Part shown: one piece after another, positions 44,398 through 54,297 of the stretch
Layout of the letters: each line of letters starts with the position of its first letter
Position numbering within the stretch: the stretch's first letter is position 1
DNA from: Ruminococcus sp.
GTDB lineage: Bacteria; Bacillota; Clostridia; Lachnospirales; Lachnospiraceae
Direction: 5' to 3'
Assembly (NCBI GenBank): GCA_023663085.1
Contig: JAMPIB010000004.1
Span: 1 to 64,000, forward strand
Length of the DNA stretch: 64,000 bases
Position numbers and translations under genes: made by a program
The notes under the pieces: model-generated
The model's database searches: none
Told to the model about the DNA's origin: nothing
Seen by the model: only the letters and a program-made list of their open reading frames with translations

Positions 44398-46440
44398 ATG
44401 GGAAGTTTAAAGAAAGCGGATGTCGGTGTGGCAGCATATCTGCTGGCGGCATTCATCATGCTTATCATTCCCATCTCTTCGCAGCTTCTGGATGTGCTTC
44501 TGGCCTGCAATATCGCGGTGGCCTTTACCATCATGTTCGGCTGTATGTTTGCCAATGAAGTACTGAAGATGTCCTATTTCCCGACGATCCTGCTGTTTAC
44601 CACGGTATTCAGGATCGCCCTTAACGTGTCCTCTACAAGACTTATTTTGACGACCGGCGATCCGGGTAATGTTGTCGAGACTTTCGGCCAGTATGTAGGC
44701 GGCGGTGATATCATCGTCGGCTGTATCGTATTTATCATTCTGATCATCATCCAGTTTATGATAATCAACAAAGGTTCTGAACGTGTGGCTGAGGTAACGG
44801 CGAGATTTACGCTGGATGCCATGCCCGGTAAGCAGATGGCGATTGATGCCGATTTGAATACGGGCGCCATTACGGATGCAGAAGCCAAGCAGCGCCGTGA
44901 TAAGATTCAGGAAGAATCCAGTTTCTTCGGTTCCATGGATGGTGCCGTTAAGTATGTAAAAGGAGATGCGACGGCAGGTCTTCTGATCACGGCGATCAAT
45001 ATCATCGGCGGTATCGCCATGGGTGTGCTGCGGCAGGGACTGGAACTGAATGACGCGCTGAATAAATTTACGATATTAACGATAGGTGATGGTCTGGTAA
45101 GCCAGATACCTTCGCTGCTTATCTCTCTTTCCACCGGTATTCTGGTCACCAAGGGTTCCAAGGATGCGGATTTTGGTACCGTACTGCTCAGTCAGTTGTT
45201 CGGTGTGCCGAAAGTCCTTTATCTGGTGGGCGCCGTGCTTATTCTGCTCGGTGTGGCCACGCCGTTAAATCCCATTATCTTCATCGGTCTGGGACTGGCC
45301 TTTGTCGTTGTCGGAAGAGTTATCGCGGGCACCATAGAAACGGCGGAGATCGAGAGAGAAGTGGATGTGGAAGAAGTGGAGGCGGAGGAGATCAGACAGC
45401 ATGAAAACGTTACTTCCCTGTTACAGGTCGATCCGATCGAACTGGAGTTTGGTTACGGTATCATCCCGCTGGCGGATGTGAATCAGGGCGGTGACTTGTT
45501 AGACCGTGTCGTAATGATCCGTAGGCAGATCGCTCTGGAACTTGGTACGGTCGTGCCTATCATCCGTCTGCGTGATAATATTCAGTTGAACCCGAACCAG
45601 TATATCATTAAGATAAAAGGCGTGCAGGTAAGCGAAGGTGAGATTCTCTTCGACCATTATATGGCCATGAATCCGGGGTATGTAGAAGAAGAAATTACGG
45701 GTATCCCGACGTTTGAGCCTTCTTTCCATCTGCCTGCCATCTGGATCACAGAAGGACAGAGGGAGCGTGCGGAGAGTATGGGCTATACGGTTGTCGATCC
45801 GCCGTCCATCATCGCCACGCATCTGACGGAGATCATCAGGCAGTACATAGCGGAACTGCTGACCAGACAGGATGTACAGAACCTTGTCAACAATTTAAAA
45901 GAGTCCAATCCGTCTCTGGTGGAGGAACTTGTGCCGAAGCTGCTTGGACTTGGCGAGATACAGAAAGTATTACAGAATCTCTTAAGCGAAGGTATTTCCA
46001 TAAGAGACCTGCTTACCATATTTGAAACACTGGCGGATTATGCGCAGTCCACGAGAGATACGGATATTCTGACGGAGTATGTCAGACAGAGTCTCAAACG
46101 TGCGATCTCCAACAAATTTTTCCCGTCTAATGAGACGACCAGCGTCGTGACGCTCGATCCGAAGCTGGAGCAGGAGATCATGGGCAGCGTGAAGCAGACA
46201 GAACAGGGCGCTTATCTGACGCTCGATCCGGCCAAGACCAAAGCTATCATGGATTCGGTCGGTACGGAGACCAAGAAACTGGAAGATCTGGGCAAGATCC
46301 CGATCGTTATCACTTCGCCGATCGTCCGTGCTTACTTTAAGAAACTGACAGAAGATTATTTCCGTGATCTGGTGGTTGTATCTTATAATGAAGTGGAATC
46401 CAATATTGAATTACAGTCTGTTGGGATGGTGACAGCATAA
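44398..46440 (+). CDS. flhA: Flagellar export gate protein FlhA
   Basis: Largest export gate component; docks chaperone-substrate complexes. The 680 aa protein has about eight membrane helices up to residue 310 and a cytoplasmic domain. The FHIPEP signature region is visible as RFTLDAMPGKQMAIDADLN (about 140-158) and AKQRRDKIQEESSFFGSMDG. The ribosome site GGAGG comes from the partial repeat unit upstream. flhF starts within its stop codon (TAATG). Confidence 0.97.
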   Translation: MGSLKKADVGVAAYLLAAFIMLIIPISSQLLDVLLACNIAVAFTIMFGCMFANEVLKMSYFPTILLFTTVFRIALNVSSTRLILTTGDPGNVVETFGQYVGGGDIIVGCIVFIILIIIQFMIINKGSERVAEVTARFTLDAMPGKQMAIDADLNTGAITDAEAKQRRDKIQEESSFFGSMDGAVKYVKGDATAGLLITAINIIGGIAMGVLRQGLELNDALNKFTILTIGDGLVSQIPSLLISLSTGILVTKGSKDADFGTVLLSQLFGVPKVLYLVGAVLILLGVATPLNPIIFIGLGLAFVVVGRVIAGTIETAEIEREVDVEEVEAEEIRQHENVTSLLQVDPIELEFGYGIIPLADVNQGGDLLDRVVMIRRQIALELGTVVPIIRLRDNIQLNPNQYIIKIKGVQVSEGEILFDHYMAMNPGYVEEEITGIPTFEPSFHLPAIWITEGQRERAESMGYTVVDPPSIIATHLTEIIRQYIAELLTRQDVQNLVNNLKESNPSLVEELVPKLLGLGEIQKVLQNLLSEGISIRDLLTIFETLADYAQSTRDTDILTEYVRQSLKRAISNKFFPSNETTSVVTLDPKLEQEIMGSVKQTEQGAYLTLDPAKTKAIMDSVGTETKKLEDLGKIPIVITSPIVRAYFKKLTEDYFRDLVVVSYNEVESNIELQSVGMVTA

Positions 46441-47699
46441 TGATAATCAAAAAATTTTTGGGAAAAACTGAAGCCGAGGCAATCGAAAATGCCAAGAAAG
46501 AACTGGGCGCCAATGTCGTTGTCATGAATGTAAGAAACGCCAAGCGCAAAGGTCTGTTTGATTTCTTAAAGCCGCAGATGGTAGAAGTTACGGTCGCTCT
46601 CGAAGAGGAGGCTCCGGTCAGTGAAGATCCGGTCTCCGCAGATGTAAAGGCCGCGGTCTCGGCCATCAATGACGTGGTCGTTTCCAGCATCAATAACGCG
46701 CAGGCGGCGCAGCCGGAGCCCAGACAGTCTGCGGGACTTTTGGGCGGACAGGAAGAGTTTGCCGCTAAGGGCGGATTTGATAAGAAAGAAAACAATGCCA
46801 TCGAAGAGCGGCTGGACAGTTTACAGTCTCTGTTAGAGCAACAGCTCCAGAAACCCGAAGAGGAGAAAAAAGAAGAGGAAAAGAGGGAAGAACCGGTCAG
46901 CGAGACAGATAAGTTCATGAAACTGCTGCATTCCACAATGATCGAGAATGAAGTGGATGAAACGTATGCCGGACAGATCATCGAAGAGATAGAGAAGATC
47001 AACAAACCCAACAGTCCCTTTGATTTTGCCCTTGCCAATACCTATCAGAAAATGATACTGAAATTCGGCAAGCCTGTCGGTATCACACCATCGGAAAAAG
47101 GTGTCAAAGTAATCTTTTTCGTAGGGCCTACGGGTGTCGGTAAGACCACGACCATAGCCAAGATCGCCTCCAGATTCCAGGTGGATGATAAGAAGAAAGT
47201 GGCGCTTTTAACGGCGGATACCTATCGTATCGCGGCGGCGGAGCAGCTCCGTACCTATGCCAATATACTGGAAGTGCCTTTCCGTATCGTTTATGCGATA
47301 GAAGAAGTAGAGCAGGCGCTGATCGATTTCAAGGATTATGACTATATCCTGGTGGATACGGCGGGACATTCCTATCAGAATACGGCGCAGAAGGAAAATA
47401 TGAGCCGTTTCATCCATTCGGTTGATGGTCTGGTGGAAAAAGAGGTATTTCTGGTCTTAAGCGCCACGACCAAATATAAGGACTTGATAAGCATCGCGGA
47501 TGCCTATAAAGAGATGGCTGACTATAAGCTGATCTTTACGAAACTGGATGAGACGACGACACTCGGAAATCTGCTGAATCTGAAACTTTACACCGGCGCG
47601 CCGCTTTCTTATGTGACGCACGGGCAGAATGTACCGGATGATATCGAGAACTTTAATCCACAAAAGACGGTCAAGAGATTGCTTGGCGGAAAGAGCTAA
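46440..47699 (+). CDS. flhF: SRP-type GTPase FlhF
   Basis: GTPase that positions flagella. The 419 aa protein has the basic FlhF N-domain (IIKKFLGKTEAEAIENAKKE), an Ala/Glu-rich linker (about 65-165) and the NG domain with G1 FFVGPTGVGKTTTIAKIAS near residue 225, G2 LLTADTYRIAAAEQL, G3 DTAGHS (usual DTAGR) near 305 and G4 TKLD near 362. It overlaps flhA by one base and is followed by flhG, its usual partner. Confidence 0.95.
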   Translation: MIIKKFLGKTEAEAIENAKKELGANVVVMNVRNAKRKGLFDFLKPQMVEVTVALEEEAPVSEDPVSADVKAAVSAINDVVVSSINNAQAAQPEPRQSAGLLGGQEEFAAKGGFDKKENNAIEERLDSLQSLLEQQLQKPEEEKKEEEKREEPVSETDKFMKLLHSTMIENEVDETYAGQIIEEIEKINKPNSPFDFALANTYQKMILKFGKPVGITPSEKGVKVIFFVGPTGVGKTTTIAKIASRFQVDDKKKVALLTADTYRIAAAEQLRTYANILEVPFRIVYAIEEVEQALIDFKDYDYILVDTAGHSYQNTAQKENMSRFIHSVDGLVEKEVFLVLSATTKYKDLISIADAYKEMADYKLIFTKLDETTTLGNLLNLKLYTGAPLSYVTHGQNVPDDIENFNPQKTVKRLLGGKS

Positions 47700-47711
47700 G
47701 GAGGACAGGAA

Positions 47712-48587
47712 ATGGATCAGGCTGAACAACTGAGAAATATAATAAAAGCAAGCAGCCAGCCTCAACGACCATTGGCAAGAGTCATCACCGTTACAAGTGG
47801 AAAAGGCGGTGTCGGGAAATCAAACGTAGCGATCAATCTTGCTGTCCAGTTTAAGAAAATGGGACAGCGGGTTATTATACTGGATGCGGATTTCGGACTT
47901 GCGAACATAGAAGTCATGTTCGGCGCGGTACCGAAACATAACTTGTGCGATTTAATTTATCAGGGCAAAAATATCCGTGAGATCATTACCTGGGGGCCTA
48001 TGGATATCGGTTTTATATCCGGCGGGTCAGGGATTGCGGGAATGTCCAATTTAAGCAGGGAATATCTGACTTATATCATCAAGAACCTTTCGGAACTGGA
48101 TGAAATGGCGGATATCATCATCGTGGATACCGGAGCCGGTATTTCCGATGCAGTCGTGGAGTTTCTGGTGGCGAGCGGTGAGATCCTGCTCGTAACAACG
48201 CCGGAGCCGACTTCTATCACGGATTCTTATTCGCTTGTAAAGGCGCTGAACAGGCATCCGCGGTATTCCAAAGAAGTTTCACATGTGAAGGTGATCGCCA
48301 ATAAGGTGGAAAACGGGCAGGAAGGCAGGCTTTTGTTTGAAAAGCTGGATACGGTCGTGGCGAGGTATTTAAAGATACCGCTTACCTATCTGGGGATGGT
48401 GCCGCAGGATCCGCAGTTAGCCAAGGCTGTTATGCAGCAGATGCCGGTCTCCATTCAGAATCCGGAGAGCAAGTCTGCGCAGGCATATGAGATGCTGGCG
48501 GCCAAACTGATGAATAAAGAACTGAATAAGACCCTGACGAAACGTGGTATGGCGGCATTTTTTTCGCATATTATATCAAAAAGATAA
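47712..48587 (+). CDS. flhG: MinD-like ATPase FlhG (YlxH)
   Basis: Controls flagellar number and place together with FlhF and helps C-ring assembly through FliM/FliY. The 291 aa protein starts with the conserved short peptide AEQLRNII (near residue 4-11) that activates FlhF, then the deviant Walker A VTSGKGGVGKSNVAINLA near 27, LDADFGLANIEVMFG near 56 and IIVDTGAGISDAVVEF near 137. A C-terminal amphipathic helix is likely (GMAAFFSHIISKR). Confidence 0.95.
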   Translation: MDQAEQLRNIIKASSQPQRPLARVITVTSGKGGVGKSNVAINLAVQFKKMGQRVIILDADFGLANIEVMFGAVPKHNLCDLIYQGKNIREIITWGPMDIGFISGGSGIAGMSNLSREYLTYIIKNLSELDEMADIIIVDTGAGISDAVVEFLVASGEILLVTTPEPTSITDSYSLVKALNRHPRYSKEVSHVKVIANKVENGQEGRLLFEKLDTVVARYLKIPLTYLGMVPQDPQLAKAVMQQMPVSIQNPESKSAQAYEMLAAKLMNKELNKTLTKRGMAAFFSHIISKR

Positions 48588-48609
48588 TTTGGAAGAGAGA
48601 TGACAGCAA

Positions 48610-49371
48610 GTGGAGATTATACTTTCTAAATATATCGAACCGGGCAACCGGATAGAATTACAAAAAGTCAGAAGACTGCGGGAGGACGATGACGAGAAGC
48701 GTAAAGTATACGGAAGTCAGTTGATCGATATTATTTCCGATGACAGAATTGAGATTTCCATGCCAATGGAAAAAACAAAGCTGATACTTCTGCCGGTAGG
48801 CGGAGAGTACGATCTGTTCTTTTTTACGAAAAACGGTCTGTACCAGTGTTATGCCAGGGTAATTGAACGGTACAAGACGAACAATATGTTTCTGGTGCAG
48901 CTTGAACTGACGAGTAATTTAAGAAAACATCAGAGGAGAGAATACTACAGATTCAGCTGTGCGCTGGAAATGAATTCCAGACCGTTAGAAAGAGAAGAGG
49001 TACGGGCGATCGAGAAAAACTCCGATCTGCTCAATTCCGGACTTTTAGTGCCGGAACTGCCTTTGCAGAGGAGCGTCATTGCCGATATAAGCGGCGGCGG
49101 ACTGCGTTTTGTGGCGGAATATGCCTATGATGTTGACAGTCTGATCCTGTGCAAATATAATCTGTGGATGGAGGGGGAATCAAAGGAATATACCCTGTGC
49201 GGAAAAGTATTATCCGTCAAACAGGTTGAGAACCGGCCGGGATTTTACGAGCACCGCGTACAGTATATCAATATGGATAAAGGTAACAGAGAAGAAATTA
49301 TCAAGTATATTTTCAATGAAGAGCGCAAAACGTTGAAACAGATGAACGATGAAACACTTTCATATGAATAA
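48610..49371 (+). CDS. PilZ-domain c-di-GMP receptor, YcgR/YpfA-like flagellar brake
   Basis: The 253 aa protein has an N-terminal YcgR-type domain (about residues 1-100) and a PilZ domain with both c-di-GMP elements: the R-x-x-x-R motif in QRREYYRF near 107 and D-I-S-G-G-G in VIADISGGGLRF near 158. Binding would slow motility at the stator or switch when c-di-GMP is high. It starts with GTG 48610. A place between flhG and cheB in a motility operon fits this job. The insertion between the two motifs (about 117-150) is longer than average. Confidence 0.88.
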   Translation: MEIILSKYIEPGNRIELQKVRRLREDDDEKRKVYGSQLIDIISDDRIEISMPMEKTKLILLPVGGEYDLFFFTKNGLYQCYARVIERYKTNNMFLVQLELTSNLRKHQRREYYRFSCALEMNSRPLEREEVRAIEKNSDLLNSGLLVPELPLQRSVIADISGGGLRFVAEYAYDVDSLILCKYNLWMEGESKEYTLCGKVLSVKQVENRPGFYEHRVQYINMDKGNREEIIKYIFNEERKTLKQMNDETLSYE

Positions 49372-49385
49372 GAAGGGGTAGGATT

Positions 49386-50459
49386 ATGAAAAATATCTTA
49401 GTTGTTGATGATTCTGCACTCATGAGAAGGGTGCTTTGTGATATAATAGACAGCGATGAAAGATTCCATGTACAGGACAGAGCTACGAACGGACTGGAAG
49501 CATTGGATCTGCTTACGAAAAAGACATATGACGCGGTCATTCTGGACGTCAATATGCCTCGTATGAACGGGCTGGAACTTTTAAAGGAACTGCGGAAACA
49601 GAAAATCTCGGCCAGGATCATGATGGTCAGTACCGATACGAGCGAGGGAGCCAAAACAACTCTGGATGCTCTGGAACTCGGCGCTCTGGATTTTGTGCAC
49701 AAACCCGGAACGGCGATGGACTGCCGGACTGATGCGTTTAAGGAGACGCTGCTGCGGACGCTTTCAGCGGTCGTGGATTCCAGACTGCAGGCTTTCAGCA
49801 AGCCGTCCTTTACGCGCGAGTCGTTAAGACCGGAAAGAAAAGTAGTCGAACTTGTCGGCAGACGTTCGGCGGCAGTTCCCGGTAATAAGATCGTGGCGCT
49901 GGCCAGTTCTACGGGCGGCCCCAAGGCATTACAGTCAGTCATTCCCAAACTGCCTAAGAATCTGAAGGCGCCGGTCGTTATCGTACAGCATATGCCGGTA
50001 GGCTTTACGGCATCTTTGGCGGAACGTCTGGATTCTCTGAGTGAAGTCCATGTGAAGGAGGCAGCGGAAGGAGATGTACTGGAGGCCGGAGTTGTCTATA
50101 TCTCGAAGGGCGGAAAACATCTGAATGTCGTAGGAGATGGGAGTAAGTATACGATCCATTATTCAGATGAACCGAGCAGAGAAGGGGTAAAACCCTGTGC
50201 GAATTATATGTACGAGTCCCTGCGGGAGAGCAGATTTGACCAGATCGTATGCGTGGTCATGACCGGTATGGGCGCTGACGGTACAAAGGGAATCACAAAT
50301 CTGAAAGAAAAAAAGAAACTGCATGTCATTGCGCAGGAGGCGGAGTCGTGCGCGGTGTACGGTATGCCAAGAAGCATAGTGAACGCGGGACTGGCAGATC
50401 AGATCGTGCCGCTTGAACAGATCGCGCAGGAAATAATAATGAACGTGGGGGTAAGATAA
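49386..50459 (+). CDS. cheB: Chemotaxis methylesterase CheB
   Basis: Removes methyl groups from (and deamidates) chemoreceptors; activated by CheA. The 357 aa protein has a receiver domain with Asp10 and phosphoacceptor Asp54 (VILDVNMPRMNG), a short linker and the esterase domain with catalytic Ser in ALASSTGGPKAL near residue 178, His in VIVQHMPVGFTASLAERLD near 205 and Asp in MTGMGADGTKG near 300. cheR is not in this cluster. cheA begins one base after its stop. Confidence 0.96.
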   Translation: MKNILVVDDSALMRRVLCDIIDSDERFHVQDRATNGLEALDLLTKKTYDAVILDVNMPRMNGLELLKELRKQKISARIMMVSTDTSEGAKTTLDALELGALDFVHKPGTAMDCRTDAFKETLLRTLSAVVDSRLQAFSKPSFTRESLRPERKVVELVGRRSAAVPGNKIVALASSTGGPKALQSVIPKLPKNLKAPVVIVQHMPVGFTASLAERLDSLSEVHVKEAAEGDVLEAGVVYISKGGKHLNVVGDGSKYTIHYSDEPSREGVKPCANYMYESLRESRFDQIVCVVMTGMGADGTKGITNLKEKKKLHVIAQEAESCAVYGMPRSIVNAGLADQIVPLEQIAQEIIMNVGVR

Positions 50460-50460
50460 G

Positions 50461-52644
50461 ATGGATGTAAGCCAATATTTGGACATTTTCCTTGATGAAA
50501 CAAACGAGCATTTGGAGAATCTGAACACACAGATCCTCGCCCTGGAGCAGGAACCCGACAATATGGATACGATCAATGAGATCTTCCGTGCGGCGCATTC
50601 CTTAAAGGGTATGGCGGGTACTATGGGATATAAGAGGATGCAGACTCTTACCCATGATATGGAAAACGTATTTTCTGAAGTCCGTAACGGAAATATCAAG
50701 GTCAAGGCCCATATGATCGATATTCTTTTCCAGTGTCTGGATGCTCTGGAGGAGTACAGTACCAATGTCAGGGAAAGTGCCGATGAGGGTACGAATGACA
50801 ATGAGCCGCTGATCAAACAGTTAAACGCCATCCTCAAAGGGGAAGACGCAGATGAGCCGGAAACAGAGAGCGCAGCGCCGGCGGCAGAAGCAGCGGTGCA
50901 GCAGCCTGCGGCACAGGAACCGGCAGAAGCTGATGCAGGCAAAAAGAAATGGTTGAATATCCAACTCGGAGATTCCGAAAAGACAGTGATCACAGAGGCT
51001 AAAAATCAGGGAAAACAGATTTATGGCATGACAGTGACCGTGCAGGAAGCATGTATTCTGAAAGCGGCCAGAGCCTTTCTTGTATTTAAAGCGGTAGAGG
51101 AATTTGGCGAGATCGTACATTCGAGTCCGTCCACACAGGATATTGAAGATGAGAAATTTGAACTGGATTTCAGTCTGATCGTTATCGCAGATGCACCGTT
51201 AGATAAAGTGCTTGAGGCGGCTAAGAACGTATCGGAAATAGAAGACGTTACAGGTGATATCTATCAGATTGATAAGGGTTCGGCAGCAGCCGGCGGCGCA
51301 GCGGAAACGGCCAAAGAAGAAGCTGCACCGGACAGGGAAGAACCGGCCAGGACGGAAGTGGCGGAAACTACTAAGAAAGAAGCTGCCAGTGAGAAACCGG
51401 ATAAGGCGGAGACACAGACGACTGCCCCGGCTCCGGCCCAGCAGGCTGCAGGCAAAAATGACAAAAAGCCGGCGGCAAGTAAACCGATCGTCAACAGAAC
51501 GGTCAGAGTGGATATTGAGAAACTCGATAATCTGATGAACCTTGTCAGCGAGCTTATCATTGCCAAGAACTCTCTGGTATCGGCATCTGCGACAGTAGAG
51601 GGCAATGCCAATTCGGAAGTAAACGACCAGATCGAATATCTGGAGAGCGTTACGACTTCCCTGCATGAGTCCGTTATGAAAGTACGAATGGTACCGATCG
51701 AGAGCGTTGTCACGAAATTCCCGCGTATGATCCGCGACTTATCCAAGAAGCTGGATAAGAAGATGGAATTATATATGTCTGGTGAAGAGACAGAACTTGA
51801 CCGTACCGTAGTAGATGAGATCGGCGATCCGCTGATGCACCTGTTGCGTAACTCGGCGGACCATGGTCTGGAGTCGGCGGAAGTCCGTAAGGAGAGAGGC
51901 AAGCCGGAAGTCGGTTCCATTTTCCTGGACGCCTATCAGGATGGTAATAACGTTGTCATCGAAGTACGTGACGACGGTAACGGTATTGATACAGAGGCGG
52001 TTAAGAACAAAGCGATAGAGCGCGGCGTCATCACACCGGAACAGGCTGAGATGATGAATGAGAAAGAGACCATCGATCTGCTTTTCAATGCGGGATTCTC
52101 TACGGCCAAGAAAGTGTCCGACGTATCCGGAAGAGGCGTTGGTCTGGATGTTGTAAAATCCAAGATCGAGGCACTGAGCGGTGAAGTGGAAGTCAAGACG
52201 AAACTTGGCGAAGGCAGTATCTGGATCATCAGACTGCCGCTGACACTGGCTATCATTCAGGCATTGATGGTAGTTATCGGCAATGAGAAATATGCGATTT
52301 CTCTGGGCTCTATCCAGACGCTTGAAGATATATCGCCGGAAGAAGTGAAATTAGTACAGAACAAAGAAGTCATCCATTTGAGGGATAATGTTATCCCGTT
52401 AGTCAGAATGGCTGAGATCCTGGATACGGAAAGTTCCAAAGATCCGAGCGAGAACCTGATCGTAGTCATCGTCAAAAAAGGCGATAAACAGGTAGGTCTG
52501 GTAGTGGATGAACTGATCGGACAGCAGGAGATCGTTATTAAGTCTATGGGCAAATACATCAATAAGAGTAAGATCATCAGCGGTGCAACAATCCTCGGTG
52601 ATGGTGAAGTGGCTCTTATTCTGGATGCCAACGCTTTGATTTAA
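50461..52644 (+). CDS. cheA: Chemotaxis histidine kinase CheA
   Basis: Kinase that phosphorylates CheY and CheB in response to receptors. The 727 aa protein has the P1 domain with His46 (IFRAAHSLKGMAGTMGY), a P2-like CheY-binding domain (about 160-270), Ala/Glu/Lys-rich linkers, P3 dimerisation (VDIEKLDNLMNLVSELIIAK near 350), the ATPase domain (N box LMHLLRNSADHGLE near 460, G1 VRDDGNGID near 503, G2 SGRGVGLDVVKSKIE near 558) and a CheW-like P5 domain from about 590. Confidence 0.97.
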   Translation: MDVSQYLDIFLDETNEHLENLNTQILALEQEPDNMDTINEIFRAAHSLKGMAGTMGYKRMQTLTHDMENVFSEVRNGNIKVKAHMIDILFQCLDALEEYSTNVRESADEGTNDNEPLIKQLNAILKGEDADEPETESAAPAAEAAVQQPAAQEPAEADAGKKKWLNIQLGDSEKTVITEAKNQGKQIYGMTVTVQEACILKAARAFLVFKAVEEFGEIVHSSPSTQDIEDEKFELDFSLIVIADAPLDKVLEAAKNVSEIEDVTGDIYQIDKGSAAAGGAAETAKEEAAPDREEPARTEVAETTKKEAASEKPDKAETQTTAPAPAQQAAGKNDKKPAASKPIVNRTVRVDIEKLDNLMNLVSELIIAKNSLVSASATVEGNANSEVNDQIEYLESVTTSLHESVMKVRMVPIESVVTKFPRMIRDLSKKLDKKMELYMSGEETELDRTVVDEIGDPLMHLLRNSADHGLESAEVRKERGKPEVGSIFLDAYQDGNNVVIEVRDDGNGIDTEAVKNKAIERGVITPEQAEMMNEKETIDLLFNAGFSTAKKVSDVSGRGVGLDVVKSKIEALSGEVEVKTKLGEGSIWIIRLPLTLAIIQALMVVIGNEKYAISLGSIQTLEDISPEEVKLVQNKEVIHLRDNVIPLVRMAEILDTESSKDPSENLIVVIVKKGDKQVGLVVDELIGQQEIVIKSMGKYINKSKIISGATILGDGEVALILDANALI

Positions 52645-52663
52645 CGAAAGGGGGACAAGTAGA

Positions 52664-53116
52664 ATGGATGAATTAAAAGTAGCCGGTGAAACAATACAGT
52701 TTATCGTGATCAGACTGGGTGATGAACAGTACGGTATAGATATCAAATATATTGATAATATTTTAAGGATGCCGAGCATTACGAGAGTGCCCAAGGTGGC
52801 GCCTTATTTAAAAGGGGTCATCAATCTTCGCGGTGAAGTGCTTCCCGTTATGAGTATCCGCATCAAGATGGGTCTGGAAGAGGACGTCATCACCAAATCA
52901 AGCAGGATCATTGTATTAAAAATGGAACAGTTGGGTATGATCGGTATCATCGTGGATGAAGTGAAAGAAGTCGTCACGCTGGAAGCAGATCAGATTGAAA
53001 AAGTGGCGTATGATTCCAAAGACGAGAAAGACAATTTTATTTCCGGGATTGGTAAATGTGAGGGCGGCTTGATCTCCCTGTTAGACTTAAACCAGGTTGT
53101 GCCGGAAAATTCCTAG
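52664..53116 (+). CDS. cheW: Chemotaxis coupling protein CheW
   Basis: Adaptor linking CheA to chemoreceptors. The 150 aa protein has the CheW fold pattern: FIVIRLGDEQYGIDIKYIDN near residue 11, then RVPKVAPYLKGVINLRGEVLP (about 41-61, read in parts) and IGIIVDEVKEVVTL. Its end lies against cheC (cheC ribosome site overlaps the cheW stop). Confidence 0.96.
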   Translation: MDELKVAGETIQFIVIRLGDEQYGIDIKYIDNILRMPSITRVPKVAPYLKGVINLRGEVLPVMSIRIKMGLEEDVITKSSRIIVLKMEQLGMIGIIVDEVKEVVTLEADQIEKVAYDSKDEKDNFISGIGKCEGGLISLLDLNQVVPENS

Positions 53117-53127
53117 GAGGTTAGCGA

Positions 53128-53745
53128 GTGAGTGAATTAAGTTTTGATGAAATGTCCCAAGAATATTTTGATGTTCTGAAGGAATTGGGGAATATCGGAG
53201 CCGGAAATGCAACAACGGCACTGGCGCAGATGTTACAGTGTAAAGTAGATATGTCTGTGCCGAAAGTCGGACTTCTGGAGTTTAAGGAAGTCGGCGAAGC
53301 CATGGGCGGCGAAGAACAGATCATGGCCGGCATCTATCTTGGTGTAGAAGGTGATATCGCCGGCAGCATCATGTTTCTGGTGGAGAAAGAATCGGCAAGG
53401 TTTCTGGTATCCAAGCTGATGGGAATGCCGCTTGAGGGAGATGAATTTTCCGAAATGGAATTATCGGCGCTCAAAGAGGTTGGTAATATCATAACGGGAG
53501 CGTATCTGAATTCTCTTTCGGCGATAACGAATTTGAAGATTTTCCCGACAATCCCGGATATGACAGTGGATATGGCAGGGGCGATCATGAGTGTACCGGC
53601 GATACAGTTTGGCGCCGTAGGTGACAGAATGTTATTGATCCAGACACAGTTTTTTGATGAAGTGGCGATCAATGGATATTTTATTCTGATTCCGGATATG
53701 GAATCTTATGGTAAAATATTATCTGCTTTAGGTATGGCAGTTTGA
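53128..53745 (+). CDS. cheC: CheY-P phosphatase CheC
   Basis: Phosphatase acting on CheY-P and partner of the deamidase CheD. The 205 aa protein has the two CheC active-site helices: ELGNIGAGNATTALAQML near residue 16 and ALKEVGNIITGAYLNSLSAI near 114, each with the Glu-x-x-Asn pattern. It starts at GTG 53128, 7 bases after AGGAGG. cheD follows, as in Bacillus-type adaptation systems. Confidence 0.94.
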   Translation: MSELSFDEMSQEYFDVLKELGNIGAGNATTALAQMLQCKVDMSVPKVGLLEFKEVGEAMGGEEQIMAGIYLGVEGDIAGSIMFLVEKESARFLVSKLMGMPLEGDEFSEMELSALKEVGNIITGAYLNSLSAITNLKIFPTIPDMTVDMAGAIMSVPAIQFGAVGDRMLLIQTQFFDEVAINGYFILIPDMESYGKILSALGMAV

Positions 53746-53779
53746 GAATAGTTATAGTGAAGGTGGGAGATTCAGGAAC

Positions 53780-54271
53780 ATGGCTCAGGTGATAAAGGTC
53801 GGTATGGCCGATTTAAATGTATGCGTTAGTCCCGATGGGATAACCACATTGGGACTAGGTTCGTGTGTAGGAATTGCAATAAGAGATCCTGTAACAAAAA
53901 TCGGAGGATTGGCACATATTATGCTTCCGGACAGTACTACGATCAGGAACAACAGCAATATCCCCAAATTTGCAGATACTGGAATTGAAGAACTTGTGAA
54001 AAGAGTTGTGGCAAAGGGCGCTAACAGATCACGGTTAGTGGCTAAGATCGCAGGCGGCGCCCAGATGTTTTCCTTTCAGAACAGCGGCAATTCGGAAACG
54101 ATACGTGTCGGTGAAAGAAATGTAGAGGCATCCAAAAAGAAACTTGCACAGCTTAAAATACCGATTCTTGCAGAAGATACAGGGAAAAACTACGGGAGAA
54201 CAGTAATTTTTTATCCGGAGACCGGAGATTTTGTAATCCGCGCAGTAGGGAAACCGGAGAAGACGATCTAA
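53780..54271 (+). CDS. cheD: Chemoreceptor glutamine deamidase CheD
   Basis: Deamidates receptor glutamines and is sequestered by CheC. The 163 aa protein has the catalytic Cys in the segment GITTLGLGSCVGIAIRDP near residue 28, then the His in GGLAHIMLPDS near 45, and AKIAGGAQMF near 89. GGTGGGAG precedes the ATG. Together with CheC and CheB it gives a Bacillus-like adaptation set. Confidence 0.95.
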   Translation: MAQVIKVGMADLNVCVSPDGITTLGLGSCVGIAIRDPVTKIGGLAHIMLPDSTTIRNNSNIPKFADTGIEELVKRVVAKGANRSRLVAKIAGGAQMFSFQNSGNSETIRVGERNVEASKKKLAQLKIPILAEDTGKNYGRTVIFYPETGDFVIRAVGKPEKTI

Positions 54272-54297
54272 GGTTATTTGGATGGAAGGTAAAAGAA

